Of a DNA stretch of 64,000 bases, positions 55,538 through 64,000 are shown in pieces. This DNA comes from Bacillus sp. B1-b2 (GTDB lineage Bacteria > Bacillota > Bacilli > Bacillales > Cytobacillaceae), in the NCBI RefSeq assembly GCF_009183415.1, contig NZ_WEHU01000001.1, positions 310,001 through 374,000 of the forward strand, written 5' to 3'. Under the pieces are notes generated by a model. That model saw only the letters and a list, made by a program, of their open reading frames with translations, ran no database searches and had not been told where the DNA came from. Each line of letters starts with the position of its first letter. Within the stretch, counting starts at the first letter, position 1. Made by a program: the position numbers and the translations under genes.

Positions 55538-56320
55538 ATGATAAAAGCAATAATATTTGATTTGGATGATACCATACTCTGGGATAAAAAGAGTGTAAAA
55601 GAGGCTTTCATAAAAACATGTAAACTAGCAGAAGATAAATATAAGATACCAGCTGAAAAAATAGAAGAAGCTGTTAGAAAAGAAGCTCGTACATTATATG
55701 AAGGGTATGAAACGTTCCCTTTTACACAAATGATTGGAATTAATCCGTTTGAAGGACTTTGGGGAGAATTTGTGGATGATCATACAGAATTTAAAAGAAT
55801 GAGAGAAATAGCCCCTACCTATCAAAGAGATGCATGGACGAAAGGACTTTTATCTCTTGGTATTGATGATCAAGAGCTAGGAAAGCAGATGGCAGAGGCA
55901 TTTCCAATAAACAGAAAAAATTCTCCTTTTCTTTATGAAGAAAGCTTTAAGGTATTAGATCAATTAAAAGAGCATTACCAACTTTTATTGTTAACGAACG
56001 GATCTCCACATCTACAAAATACAAAGCTAGCTATAACACCAGAAATAGCTCCATATTTTAATCATATTGTCATTTCAGGAGATTTTGGTAAAGGAAAACC
56101 AGATGCCTCTATTTTTCACTATGCTCTTGATTTACTAAAAGTGGATAAATCTGAGTGTTTGATGGTCGGAGATAATTTAATGACAGATATACTAGGTGCA
56201 AATACAATAGGTATGAAATCTGTTTGGATTAATCGAGAAAATAAGGAAAGAAACGAAGTATTGCCTATATATGAGATTCATTCTTTGGAAGAATTATTTC
56301 CGATTTTAGAAGGAAAGTAA
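55538..56320 (+). CDS. HAD-superfamily hydrolase (YsaA-like)
   Basis: This 260-aa protein has motif I IFDLDDTILWDKKSV, a helical cap, motif II LLTNGSPHL, the motif III Lys in GKGKPDASIF, and motif IV MVGDNLMTDILGA. This is a HAD-IA phosphatase of the phosphoglycolate-phosphatase-like group, similar in length to B. subtilis YsaA. The substrate is unknown. SD AAAGGAGAT. Confidence 0.88.
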   Translation: MIKAIIFDLDDTILWDKKSVKEAFIKTCKLAEDKYKIPAEKIEEAVRKEARTLYEGYETFPFTQMIGINPFEGLWGEFVDDHTEFKRMREIAPTYQRDAWTKGLLSLGIDDQELGKQMAEAFPINRKNSPFLYEESFKVLDQLKEHYQLLLLTNGSPHLQNTKLAITPEIAPYFNHIVISGDFGKGKPDASIFHYALDLLKVDKSECLMVGDNLMTDILGANTIGMKSVWINRENKERNEVLPIYEIHSLEELFPILEGK

Positions 56321-56420
56321 ATGTACATATTTTTATTTTGAAGAGACATAAAATACTACCTAAATTCTTTTAGTCTGAGGAAAAGGAAGTATCACTACAA
56401 GATATAGAAATAATAAAAAA

Positions 56421-56457
56421 ACGCTTAGGTGCTATAGTGAAAATAGTGCCTAAGCGT
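56421..56457. terminator. Bidirectional terminator
   Basis: ACGCTTAGG/CCTAAGCGT with an inner CTAT/ATAG stem lies between the convergent HAD and Lrp genes; A-runs and T-runs flank both sides. Confidence 0.88.
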
Positions 56458-56490
56458 TTTAATGTATTGTAGGCTATAATTCATAGACCA

Positions 56491-56937
56491 TTAGGATTCT
56501 TTATTATATGGAAGAATATGTCGATATGGAACGGGAGATGCTAAGATTACAGAGGTGTTAATTGTTCCAAAAGGAATCAATCGATCAACAAGCTCTCTCA
56601 TTCCTTCAATACCGGAAACAGCAGCCTTTATCGTATAGCTTACAAGGCCTGTTACACGATGGCATTCAATGATATCCATTTCCTTTTTTATAAATTCCTC
56701 AAAAACATATGGTTCCTCTTTTAATTCACTGATTTGAATAAATAAAAGTGTTTCTCTGCCAAGTTTCGCTGGAGAGATTCTGGCACTAAATTCTAAGATT
56801 ATTCCTTTTTCCTGAAGCCGAAGTAACCTTTCGGACACACTTGGTCTGCTTAATGATAATTTTTTTGATAAATCACTAACTGTTATTCTTGCGTCTTCCT
56901 GCAAAATACCAAGAAGGTCTATGTCGATTTGATCCAT
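56491..56937 (-). CDS. Lrp/AsnC-family regulator
   Basis: This 148-aa protein has an N-terminal helix-turn-helix (DIDLLGILQEDARITVSDLSKKL, SRPSVSERLLRLQEKGII) and a C-terminal RAM domain with VTGLVSYTIKAAV. It should form dimers or octamers that respond to an amino acid. The start is ATG 56937 with AAAGGGG upstream. It is divergent from the YitT-type gene at 57158 and might regulate it. Confidence 0.9.
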   Translation of the reverse strand: MDQIDIDLLGILQEDARITVSDLSKKLSLSRPSVSERLLRLQEKGIILEFSARISPAKLGRETLLFIQISELKEEPYVFEEFIKKEMDIIECHRVTGLVSYTIKAAVSGIEGMRELVDRLIPFGTINTSVILASPVPYRHILPYNKES

Positions 56938-57157
56938 TATTAAATATACCCCTTTTATCAAAGTGAATGTAATGTTTCTTAAAAATGTTCAAAATATAGG
57001 AATTTTAATAATAATACATTCAAAATGTTATGTAAAAACACCAAGATATATTCTATCATTATAAGTATAATATTTCCACAAAAAAACCACTTGAAATTTT
57101 AAAAAATCCTCCCCTTTCTTATTACATTATTTTTGTTTGCTTTAGGAGTGTTTTAAA

Positions 57158-57784
57158 TTGAAAAAAATCGTAATTGTAATGCTTGGATGTTTTATTACAT
57201 CACTTGGCCTTTATGTGCTAAAGAGTTCCTCTATTGTAACTGGAGGTACAGCAGGGCTAGCACTAAGTGTATCGTATCTAGTCCCAATTTCATTTTCTCT
57301 TATGTTTATGCTTATAAACATCCCATTTTATATTCTTTCCTATTTTAAAATGGGCAGAAAGTTTACTATTTCAACGATAATAGCAGTGTCTTTTGTAACT
57401 ATATTCTCAAGTATCATTCCTAAGTTATTTCCGCCACTTGCTTTTCATCCATTAGTGGGTTCTGTTATTGGAGGAATGATCATTGGAGTAGGAGTTATCC
57501 TATTATTTATGAATGGATCATCATTAGGTGGTGTTCAAATTCTATCTTTAACTTTACAGAAACAATTTAACTGGGATATGGGTAGAACGAATTTTATTTG
57601 TGATTTTATTGTTATTGTAGTCGGCTTATACAGTATTGGTATTTTGAGAGGACTATACAGTGTTGTTTCCGTATTAATTATTTCTATAATGATGAGTACG
57701 TTTAAAGAAAAAATCTTAAAGAAAAATACGGAAAAACAAAAAATCCAAGCATCACCAAGCAAAATGAAAACACAGTCAGTTTAA
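57158..57784 (+). CDS. YitT/YczE-family membrane protein
   Basis: This 208-aa protein has five or six helices. It shows SSIVTGGTAGLALSVSYL (the YitT signature position) and PLVGSVIGGMIIGVGVILLF. It lacks the DUF2179 tail of the paralogue at 50653 and instead ends in a short basic tail. TTG start after AGGAGTG. It is divergent from the Lrp-type gene. The transported substrate, if any, is unknown. Confidence 0.8.
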   Translation: MKKIVIVMLGCFITSLGLYVLKSSSIVTGGTAGLALSVSYLVPISFSLMFMLINIPFYILSYFKMGRKFTISTIIAVSFVTIFSSIIPKLFPPLAFHPLVGSVIGGMIIGVGVILLFMNGSSLGGVQILSLTLQKQFNWDMGRTNFICDFIVIVVGLYSIGILRGLYSVVSVLIISIMMSTFKEKILKKNTEKQKIQASPSKMKTQSV

Positions 57785-57803
57785 TGTTGCATTTATTGAG
57801 AAG

Positions 57804-57840
57804 ATGGCTCAGAATGATATTCATTCTGAGCCATTTTTTT
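57804..57840 (+). terminator. Terminator of the YitT-type gene
   Basis: ATGGCTCAGAATG/CATTCTGAGCCAT is a perfect 13-bp stem with a five-nt loop and T-run. Confidence 0.92.
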
Positions 57841-57881
57841 CTATATGAAACCTACTAATATAATTGACTACTAGAAAATCG

Positions 57882-57911
57882 TTGACATTGATAATCATTT
57901 TCAATTAAAAT
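57882..57911 (+). promoter_or_regulatory. Promoter with embedded Fur box
   Basis: TTGACA (57882-57887), 18-nt spacer and TAAAAT (57906-57911). The spacer holds TGATAATCATTTTCA (57889-57903), which matches the Fur 7-1-7 consensus TGATAATNATTATCA at 13 of 14 informative positions. The next gene should be induced by iron starvation. Confidence 0.72.
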
Positions 57912-57947
57912 GTATTTAACGAGAACCCAGTAGGAAGGTGTATGAAC

Positions 57948-58331
57948 ATGACAAATGATTTCATTGTAACAACTCCATTTCAATATTTAATTGAGTGTAC
58001 TTGTCCTAGGCCAGAACATACTTTCATACTTAATCTACAAGTTGGAGATAGAATAACTATCACAGAAGAAAGAAAGTATGTAGATTCACTCGGATGGATG
58101 CTTTTAGTACATATTAATGAATATAACTTTTTTATGTTTATAGATGAAATAGAAGAATTTATTACAGAGAAGAAAATTAGTTCCATAATAGATATGGAAT
58201 TAAGAATGAACTATTTGACTTATAAAGTGAATGAATCACTAGATAGTCTTAATAAAGATTTGTTTGACATGTATGCGAAAGAGCTAAATGATTGGAAGCA
58301 AATACAAGAAAGTATTAGTGTACTAAAGTAA
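57948..58331 (+). CDS. Fur-box protein of unknown function with IDEAL-like tail
   Basis: This is a soluble protein of about 127 aa. The N-terminal part is beta-rich (YLIECTCPRPEHTF, LQVGDRITITEERKYVD), with a CTC motif that could bind metal. The C-terminal helix LTYKVNESLDSLNKDLFDMYAKELN resembles the IDEAL domain of Firmicutes regulatory proteins. ATG 57948 has the better spacing from AGGAAGG; ATG 57942 is an alternative. The Fur box in its promoter makes it an iron-starvation gene (inference). Confidence 0.6.
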   Translation: MTNDFIVTTPFQYLIECTCPRPEHTFILNLQVGDRITITEERKYVDSLGWMLLVHINEYNFFMFIDEIEEFITEKKISSIIDMELRMNYLTYKVNESLDSLNKDLFDMYAKELNDWKQIQESISVLK

Positions 58332-58428
58332 TTGATTTTATCAATTCAGAGCCGTTTATTTGCAAACTACTCCTCCCAAGATTACAATAGATGAGAAATG
58401 TAGACAAACTTGATAGGAGGAGTAGATT

Positions 58429-58728
58429 TTGAAAGTAAAGGTGAATCGACACGCTGTTAAAGTGATGAATCAAATGCTAAGTAAGGCAAATGAAGGAGAA
58501 CTATTGCGTGTTTACATAACAGAACATCATGGTAATCATGCTCATTATGATTTGAAATTAGATCAACAAACAGAGTTTGATGAAGTAGTAATTTCTGATA
58601 AAGAAATACCAATCTTGTTAGATACAAGAGAAAAAGAATTTTTAGATGGAGTTTGGATTCAATATTTCCACTTACCTCAACCTGGTTTTGTTATTTATAA
58701 CCCAGCTAAAGAGCACCATCATCATTAA
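58429..58728 (+). CDS. HesB/IscA-like fold protein with His-rich tail
   Basis: This 99-aa protein starts VKVNRHAVKVMNQMLSKANEG and has the beta-strand pattern of the HesB/YneR superfamily (LRVYITEHHG, DGVWIQYFHL, PGFVIYNP), but lacks the three conserved cysteines of IscA scaffolds. It ends in EHHHH. Such Cys-less relatives are common in bacilli and have no assigned role; the histidines could bind metal. AGGAGG precedes the start (TTG at 58429). Confidence 0.65.
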   Translation: MKVKVNRHAVKVMNQMLSKANEGELLRVYITEHHGNHAHYDLKLDQQTEFDEVVISDKEIPILLDTREKEFLDGVWIQYFHLPQPGFVIYNPAKEHHHH

Positions 58729-58734
58729 GCAAGT

Positions 58735-58816
58735 GAAGTGAAACGTATCTCATTAAACATAGACAACCTGCTTTTTCATAGATTGTCTACAGTGAGAAGT
58801 GTTCACTTCTTTTTTT
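58735..58816 (+). terminator. Compound hairpin and T-run after the HesB-like gene
   Basis: GAAGTGAA (58735-58742) can pair with TTCACTTC (58802-58809) enclosing an inner AGACAA/TTGTCT stem; seven T follow. Confidence 0.65.
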
Positions 58817-58933
58817 GTATGTATCAATATACTAGTTCTCTTTCAAATTGGATGAAAATATTCTCTACTCTATTCTATATGTTATAAATTTGATAGACAA
58901 ACCATCAAAATTTAGTCTATGGATATTAATTTG

Positions 58934-58962
58934 TTTACAAAATTAAAGAACTAGGGTATAAG
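58934..58962 (+). promoter_or_regulatory. Candidate ppc promoter
   Basis: TTTACA (58934-58939), 17-nt spacer and TATAAG (58957-58962), about 260 bp before ppc. The rest of 58817-59225 is very AT-rich and shows nothing else I can support. Confidence 0.35.
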
Positions 58963-59225
58963 TTAATGTAACATAATTATTCATTATGCAAGAAATAATA
59001 AATTTTGTTAAGTTATTAGTAATAATTAATTGTAAAATTTTAGAAGAATTTCATGAGAGATTTTCCTTTTTGAATTAATTGATACATATAATAGATTAAA
59101 ACTTAAAAACCTATCTTTTCTATCTATTAATTTATGATTTTTCTTAATGAATTTTTCGAAAAATAATGATACGATTAGTTTAAGTAATGTGTTACACAAT
59201 ATTTAGATTAAGGGATGGTAATCTA

Positions 59226-61991
59226 ATGACAACGAGACTAAAAGTTAATGAAAGCAGTCTGCCTTTACGAAAAGATGTAAAACATTTAGGAAACATACTA
59301 GGTGAAGTTTTAGTCCATCATGGTGGGCAAGAATTACTTGAAAAAGTTGAATCTATTCGTAAGCTGGCAAAAGAACTGCGAGAAACAAACAATGAACATA
59401 CATACAATCAATTAAAATCAGAAATGCAAAATTTAGAAAAACCGGTAAGAAGACAAGTAATTAGAGCATTTTCTAAATATTTTCATTTAGTAAATGTTGC
59501 TGAGTTAAATCATCGTATTAGAAGAAGAAGAGATTATCAATTAAAAGAAGAGCATGGTGCTCAACCTTTTTCAATTGAAAGTGCCATTTTAGCTTTTAAA
59601 GAGAAAAACTTGTCAGAAGAAGCAATACAAAGTGTATTAGATACACTGTCTTTAGAGTTAATTATTACGGCTCATCCAACTGAATCGACGAAGCGATCTA
59701 TCTTGGAGATTCAAAAGAGAATTGCCAATATTATTAAAGCTTTAGACAATCCAATGATTACGAAGAAGGAACGCAAGCAATTGGATGAGGAATTATTTGA
59801 AGAAATTACGATAATGTGGCAAACAGATGAACTTAGACAGATTAGACCAACCGTTATGGATGAAGTAAAAAATGGTTTATACTATTTTGATCAAACGTTA
59901 TTTGATGTTCTTCCTGAAATTCATCAAGAAGTTCAAGATGCTCTTTGTGATCACTATCCTAATTTTGAATGGAAAGTACCTAACTTTTTATCCTTTGGAT
60001 CATGGATCGGGGGAGATAGGGATGGTAATCCAAATGTAACTCCTGAAGTTACATGGCAAACACTACACAAACAAAATGAGTTAGTGATAAGAAAGTATAT
60101 GGATGCAGTGAATGAACTTATGAAAAAATTCAGTCATTCTACAAACAGAGTGAAAGTAAGTTCAAAATTAATCCAAACGATTGCGGAAGAAGAACAGTTA
60201 TATTTAAGCTCTGATAGAAAATGGCAAGTAGATAAAGAAATCTACCGTCGTAAATTCTCTATTATTCTAGAAAGATTGTATCATTATGGTAAGTCAGAAA
60301 AGGGTTATACAAATGCACAGGAATTGCTTGATGACTTAACATTAATTCAAAAAAGCTTTGCCTTGCATCAGCCAAAAGATCATCAACAAAAAGACTTGCA
60401 AAAATTAATTCGTCAAGTACAATTATTTGGTTTTCACTTGGCCACTTTAGATATTCGAAATCATAGTGGAGAACATGAAGCTGCTATGGATGAAATACTT
60501 CGTAAAGTTGGCATAGTAGACAACTATAAAGAATTGTCTGAAACAGAAAAAATGCAGGTTCTTGAAACAATCTTAAACGATCCAAGACCAATATTATTAC
60601 TGAATGAAGATTACTCTAAAGAAACACAAGAAATGATTAAAACATTTACGATGATTAGAGAAGCACATCAAACATTTGGTAAGCAAGCGATAAATGTATA
60701 CTTAATAAGTATGACGCAAGCACCTAGTGATATTCTAGAAGTTTTAGTACTTGCTAAAGAAGCTGGTATCTATCGATTACATGCAGACGGAACAGTAGAA
60801 AGTCATTTAAATGTTGCACCACTTTTAGAAACAATTGATGATTTAATTGCTGGACCTGAGATTGTAGAAACACTCTTTAAATTGCCTGTTTACCGAGAGC
60901 ATTTACGCCAAATGAATGATCAGCAAGAGATTATGCTGGGCTATTCTGATGGAAGTAAAGATGGTGGAACTTTAACTGCCAACTGGAAGCTATATAAAGC
61001 TCAGAGAGAAATCCATAAAATGGCTAGTTCTTATCAGATTGGATTGAAATTCTTCCATGGACGTGGTGGATCTTTAGGTCGTGGAGGCGGTCCATTAAAT
61101 AGAAGTATTCTTTCTCAGCCTGCAGAAACATTAGGAGACGGAGTAAAGATTACGGAGCAGGGAGAAGTTTTATCCTCTCGATATTTATTAGAAGATATTG
61201 CGTTCCGTAGTCTAGAACAAGCAACTTCTACCTTATTAAAAGCTTTTGCACATATCTCAAAAGACGATTTAACAGGTCATAAAGATGAAAGAAGTAAATG
61301 GGAAAATAGTATGGAAGAAATTTCAACCATTGCTTTAGCGAAATACCAATCACTAGTTTTCCATGATCCTGATTTTATGACTTATTTTAAAGAAGCTACT
61401 CCTCTAAATGAGGTAGGGAACTTAAATATAGGTTCTCGACCAATGAGTAGAAAAAATAAAACGACCTTTGAAGATTTGCGAGCTATTCCATGGGTATTTG
61501 CATGGACTCAAAGTAGACAGCTATTACCAGCCTGGTATGCTTCAGGAACAGGATTAACAGAGTTTGCTCAAAAAGATCCTGGGAATATGAACAAATTGAA
61601 AGATATGTACCAAAAATGGCCATTCTTTAGATCTACTATTGATAATTTACAAATGGCACTCATGAAGGCTGACTTAACAACAGCAAGAGAGTATTCTGAA
61701 CTTGTTGAAAATGAGGATATTGGTACACGGATTTATGAAAATATTAAAGAAGAATTCAATAAAACGAAGGCGATCCTTTTAGAAATTTCAGGAATAGAGG
61801 AGTTGTTGGATCATACACCATCTATTCAGGAATCTGTCTATCGTAGAAATCCTTATGTAGATCCATTAAATTTCTTCCAAGTGGAATTAATAAAACAACT
61901 GCGTGAAGAAGAGAATCCTGATCCTGAATTAATGAACCAAGTATTGTTAACCATTAATGGAATAGCAGCAGGATTACGAAATACTGGTTGA
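59226..61991 (+). CDS. ppc: Phosphoenolpyruvate carboxylase
   Basis: This 921-aa enzyme carboxylates PEP to oxaloacetate, replenishing the TCA cycle. It has the catalytic His in TAHPTESTKRSI (about residue 148), GSWIGGDRDGNPNVT, LDIRNHSGEHE, the glycine-rich GYSDGSKDGG and FHGRGGSLGRGGGP loops, and the terminal GLRNTG. ATG 59226 follows AAGGGATGG; the in-frame start at 59187 adds an unrelated leader. Many bacilli use pyruvate carboxylase instead or in addition. Monocistronic. Confidence 0.97.
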   Translation: MTTRLKVNESSLPLRKDVKHLGNILGEVLVHHGGQELLEKVESIRKLAKELRETNNEHTYNQLKSEMQNLEKPVRRQVIRAFSKYFHLVNVAELNHRIRRRRDYQLKEEHGAQPFSIESAILAFKEKNLSEEAIQSVLDTLSLELIITAHPTESTKRSILEIQKRIANIIKALDNPMITKKERKQLDEELFEEITIMWQTDELRQIRPTVMDEVKNGLYYFDQTLFDVLPEIHQEVQDALCDHYPNFEWKVPNFLSFGSWIGGDRDGNPNVTPEVTWQTLHKQNELVIRKYMDAVNELMKKFSHSTNRVKVSSKLIQTIAEEEQLYLSSDRKWQVDKEIYRRKFSIILERLYHYGKSEKGYTNAQELLDDLTLIQKSFALHQPKDHQQKDLQKLIRQVQLFGFHLATLDIRNHSGEHEAAMDEILRKVGIVDNYKELSETEKMQVLETILNDPRPILLLNEDYSKETQEMIKTFTMIREAHQTFGKQAINVYLISMTQAPSDILEVLVLAKEAGIYRLHADGTVESHLNVAPLLETIDDLIAGPEIVETLFKLPVYREHLRQMNDQQEIMLGYSDGSKDGGTLTANWKLYKAQREIHKMASSYQIGLKFFHGRGGSLGRGGGPLNRSILSQPAETLGDGVKITEQGEVLSSRYLLEDIAFRSLEQATSTLLKAFAHISKDDLTGHKDERSKWENSMEEISTIALAKYQSLVFHDPDFMTYFKEATPLNEVGNLNIGSRPMSRKNKTTFEDLRAIPWVFAWTQSRQLLPAWYASGTGLTEFAQKDPGNMNKLKDMYQKWPFFRSTIDNLQMALMKADLTTAREYSELVENEDIGTRIYENIKEEFNKTKAILLEISGIEELLDHTPSIQESVYRRNPYVDPLNFFQVELIKQLREEENPDPELMNQVLLTINGIAAGLRNTG

Positions 61992-62021
61992 TAATGGGGA
62001 TAATATAGTAGTGAGGCAACA

Positions 62022-62055
62022 AAAAAAGACGAATGCAAGTTCATTCGTCTTTTTT
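62022..62055. terminator. Bidirectional terminator after ppc
   Basis: AAAAAAGACGAATG/CATTCGTCTTTTTT lies between convergent ppc and the thioredoxin-like gene. Confidence 0.92.
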
Positions 62056-62064
62056 ATTTAATCT

Positions 62065-62379
62065 TTAATTAGTTGCTAAAAACTCTTCCACTTGCTCAGG
62101 TGTTTTAGCATTTGCACTATGTAAATGACCTGTTTTTTCCCCGTTTTTAAAAATAAGTAGACTAGGTATACCCATTACATCGTATTTTTCAGCTAGCTCT
62201 GGTAATTCATCCTTATTTAAACTAAACCAATTTTTATCTGCATTTGCTTCGATAATTTCGCCAATAAACATATCCATTCTAGTACAATCTGGACACCAAG
62301 TGGTGAAAAATTTAATAATATTTGTTTCTCCATTATGGATAATTTGTTCGAATTCAGCTAGTGTTTTAATTTCTTTCAT
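62065..62379 (-). CDS. Thioredoxin-family protein (YtpP-like)
   Basis: This 104-aa protein has the redox motif WCPDCTRMD near residue 28 and the cis-Pro region VMGIPSLLIFKNGE. The CPDC pair replaces the usual CGPC, as in YtpP-like thioredoxins of bacilli that may act on bacillithiol-linked or other disulfides. The start at ATG 62379 (MKEIKTL) follows AAGGAAAG; the ATG at 62397 is less likely. Confidence 0.88.
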   Translation of the reverse strand: MKEIKTLAEFEQIIHNGETNIIKFFTTWCPDCTRMDMFIGEIIEANADKNWFSLNKDELPELAEKYDVMGIPSLLIFKNGEKTGHLHSANAKTPEQVEEFLATN

Positions 62380-62721
62380 TCTTTCCTTACACCCCATATA
62401 TAGAAATTTAATAACTATATCATATAGTTAATTCCTATTATACACCGATGCCAGTAAAATTACCTTAAAGCTGCCTATGTCCTTCTGGTCGAAAATAGGG
62501 TTAAATTAATACGAAATTTTAAAAAGATATTTTTAATGAGCTACCTAACATTCTTTTTGTTATAAAAGAACTTGTCATAACAGGTCCAATTATACTATTA
62601 TATAAAATGCTGCATAGAAAAACGTGGAACCTAGAATATGATTTTTTTGTTATAGATTATACAGAAATGTCATAGGATAAGAAGTGTTCATTTTGCAGTT
62701 TCAAGTAAGAGGAGGATACAA
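62380..62721. other. Non-coding spacer
   Basis: A 342-bp AT-rich spacer between divergent genes. I see no RNA gene, repeat or confident promoter beyond the ribosome-binding site AGAGGAGG at its right end. Confidence 0.5.
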
Positions 62722-63189
62722 ATGAGTTCAACAAAAATTAATATTTCCCCAGTAGAAGACACGTACATAAAGCTAATACTAACTATGGAAGAAATGGATC
62801 GTGAGAAATTAGTAGATTTGGGGGATTCCTATTTACTGAAACTAAATAAGAAAAATAAAAGTGGGAATGAATTATATTTTTCCATGCTTTTTAATAAGAA
62901 ATTAATGAATAAAGTGGCAAGATCAACTAACCCGACTGTTAATATTACGAGAAATAAAAATTTAATTTCACTAGAAATTGTGATTATGATGGGATTAGAT
63001 GAAGCTGTACATGACGAGAATTTTTACTTTATCAAAAAGGAATTTGCGACAAGTCCATCTTTCGAAATTTCTTATAAAATGAACGAGGATTATTACCATA
63101 AAAAAATTAGTCAACAATTAACAAGTTATACACCAGAAGAAGTAGAAGAAGTAGAAGAAGTAAAAGAAGTAGAAGAAAAAGCTGAATGA
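62722..63189 (+). CDS. Hypothetical protein with acidic Glu/Val-repeat tail
   Basis: This 155-aa soluble protein reads MSSTKINISPVEDTYIKLIL at the start and NEDYYHKKISQQL near the end of its folded part. The last ~17 residues are a degenerate EEV repeat (VEEVEEVKEVEE) encoded by GAAGTAGAA units, a likely slippage-prone tract. No family is recognised; neither signal peptide nor membrane segment is visible. SD GAGGAGG; followed by a short hairpin terminator. Confidence 0.6.
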   Translation: MSSTKINISPVEDTYIKLILTMEEMDREKLVDLGDSYLLKLNKKNKSGNELYFSMLFNKKLMNKVARSTNPTVNITRNKNLISLEIVIMMGLDEAVHDENFYFIKKEFATSPSFEISYKMNEDYYHKKISQQLTSYTPEEVEEVEEVKEVEEKAE

Positions 63190-63191
63190 AG

Positions 63192-63214
63192 AAGGAGGGG
63201 AAACCCTCCTTTTA
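63192..63214. terminator. Terminator between convergent genes
   Basis: AAGGAGGG/CCCTCCTT with a four-nt loop, followed by TTATCC. Confidence 0.85.
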
Positions 63215-64000
63215 TCCTTCAATAACCCCTAGTTGTTTCAGTCCATTGAAAATTCCATTATCAGTTACAGAGGTTGTTTTATGTTTTGCATAGGAAAACA
63301 ACTTATCGTGTGCATTTCCCATGGCAAATCCTTCGCCAACTGTTTGAAGCATTTCTTTATCATTTAACCCATCACCAAAAGCAATAGAGTGCTCCTTGTC
63401 GATACCTAGTTCTTTTAAAATAAAGGATACAGCAAAGCCTTTATTTACTTTATCACTAATAACATCATAGGAATGTTTAAATCCATCTATATTCACTTGT
63501 GATAAATGAATGTCCGGATAAGCTTCATATGTTTGAATTGTTTCTTCTTTTACATTAGTGATGGTCATGCCAAGAATATTCTCTTTATCTTCCAAGGTAA
63601 AAGTTCGGTTCTGTCTTAAATGAAATTTTTTACAAAATTCTTGTGTAATGACACCGTTTGGATTTGTTAATAAATTATTGGCGTTAGTGTATAAAATTAA
63701 TTCATTATCATTATCTTTGGCAATATCAAGATAGTTTGTTATAAGGTCAGCACTCATGGGAACTTTAAATACATCTTTTCCATTATGTATGGCATATGCA
63801 CCGTTATAGCCAATAAATGAATGAATACCCAATTCTTCTCCGATATCCATGATTTCGTGTAGTGGTCTACCTGTAGCAAGGAAGATTTCCATTCCTTTTT
63901 CTTTTATTAAATGAACAGCTTGTTTGGTTGAATCTTGTATGGTGTCATTTGGTGTTAGAATTGTACCGTCAATATCTAAAAATAATATCTTATAATGATC
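63212..64000 (-). CDS. Cof-type HAD hydrolase (5' end beyond window)
   Basis: The frame is open to the right edge, where it reads DHYKILFLDIDGTILTPND, giving motif I with the nucleophile Asp; so the gene starts a few codons outside the window. Motif II is FLATGRPLH, motif III Lys in DKVNKGFAVSFIL, and motif IV AFGDGLNDKEML. It is a HAD-IIB phosphatase with unknown substrate. An internal ATG at 63892 would lose the catalytic Asp and is rejected as the start. Confidence 0.88.
   Translation of the reverse strand, partial: DHYKILFLDIDGTILTPNDTIQDSTKQAVHLIKEKGMEIFLATGRPLHEIMDIGEELGIHSFIGYNGAYAIHNGKDVFKVPMSADLITNYLDIAKDNDNELILYTNANNLLTNPNGVITQEFCKKFHLRQNRTFTLEDKENILGMTITNVKEETIQTYEAYPDIHLSQVNIDGFKHSYDVISDKVNKGFAVSFILKELGIDKEHSIAFGDGLNDKEMLQTVGEGFAMGNAHDKLFSYAKHKTTSVTDNGIFNGLKQLGVIEG

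Overview
The window is a low-GC chromosome segment from a spore-forming Bacillaceae (Firmicutes). The evidence is strong GGAGG ribosome-binding sites with frequent TTG/GTG starts, T-box leaders on trp and proBA, a CcpA-type cre box, Fur and TnrA/GlnR-type boxes, a YjcZ-type small spore protein behind a SigK-like promoter, DUF3231 and LXG-toxin genes. I cannot fix the genus from sequence alone. No rRNA, tRNA or CRISPR array was seen.

Layout. (1) 1-13.3 kb: decayed remnants at the left edge, a SAM methyltransferase, a chemoreceptor, a metal-homeostasis cluster (CobW-type GTPase, YcgR-like permease, YcgQ-like partner), a TPP riboswitch with thiM-thiD-thiE, a YjcZ-type gene, an ammonium transporter, a DUF294/exonuclease pair and an acetyltransferase. 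(2) 13.3-24.7 kb: an accessory island. It opens with an iteron-like repeat field and a truncated plasmid-type winged-helix gene. A polymorphic LXG toxin locus follows: partner, toxin, immunity, then a serine recombinase behind a conserved non-coding leader, an IS110 pseudogene, an orphan toxin tip with its own immunity gene, and a second degenerate copy of the leader and recombinase fused to a chemoreceptor fragment. Next come a SUKH immunity gene, a frameshifted secreted toxin-like gene and a DUF1778/GNAT toxin-antitoxin pair with a broken toxin. (3) 25-34 kb: small membrane proteins, the fruRKA operon with a cre box, LysE, VOC, DUF3231, MFS and MOSC genes. (4) 34.2-41.5 kb: two tandem Trp T-boxes and complete trpEGDCFBA. 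(5) 41.6-64 kb: core and housekeeping genes including a Fur-box ABC exporter, a Pro T-box with proBA, an AEC transporter, two YitT-family proteins, a PadR/HAAS/sigma/ClpP cluster, an rRNA methyltransferase, HAD phosphatases, an Lrp regulator, a Fur-box gene with an IDEAL-like tail, PEP carboxylase, a thioredoxin-like protein and a HAD gene cut by the right edge.

The most unusual part is the toxin island. Two toxin-tip/immunity cassettes are each preceded by the same 13-nt sequence (16453, 19681) and each followed about 70 bp after the immunity stop by the same ~660-bp module (17214, 20439), made of a terminator, a structured non-coding leader and the start of a serine recombinase. The layout looks like a cassette-replacement system for LXG toxin tips. 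Other points of interest are a terminator hairpin that contains the ribosome-binding site of the CobW-type gene, and a second strong terminator between the TPP riboswitch and thiM.
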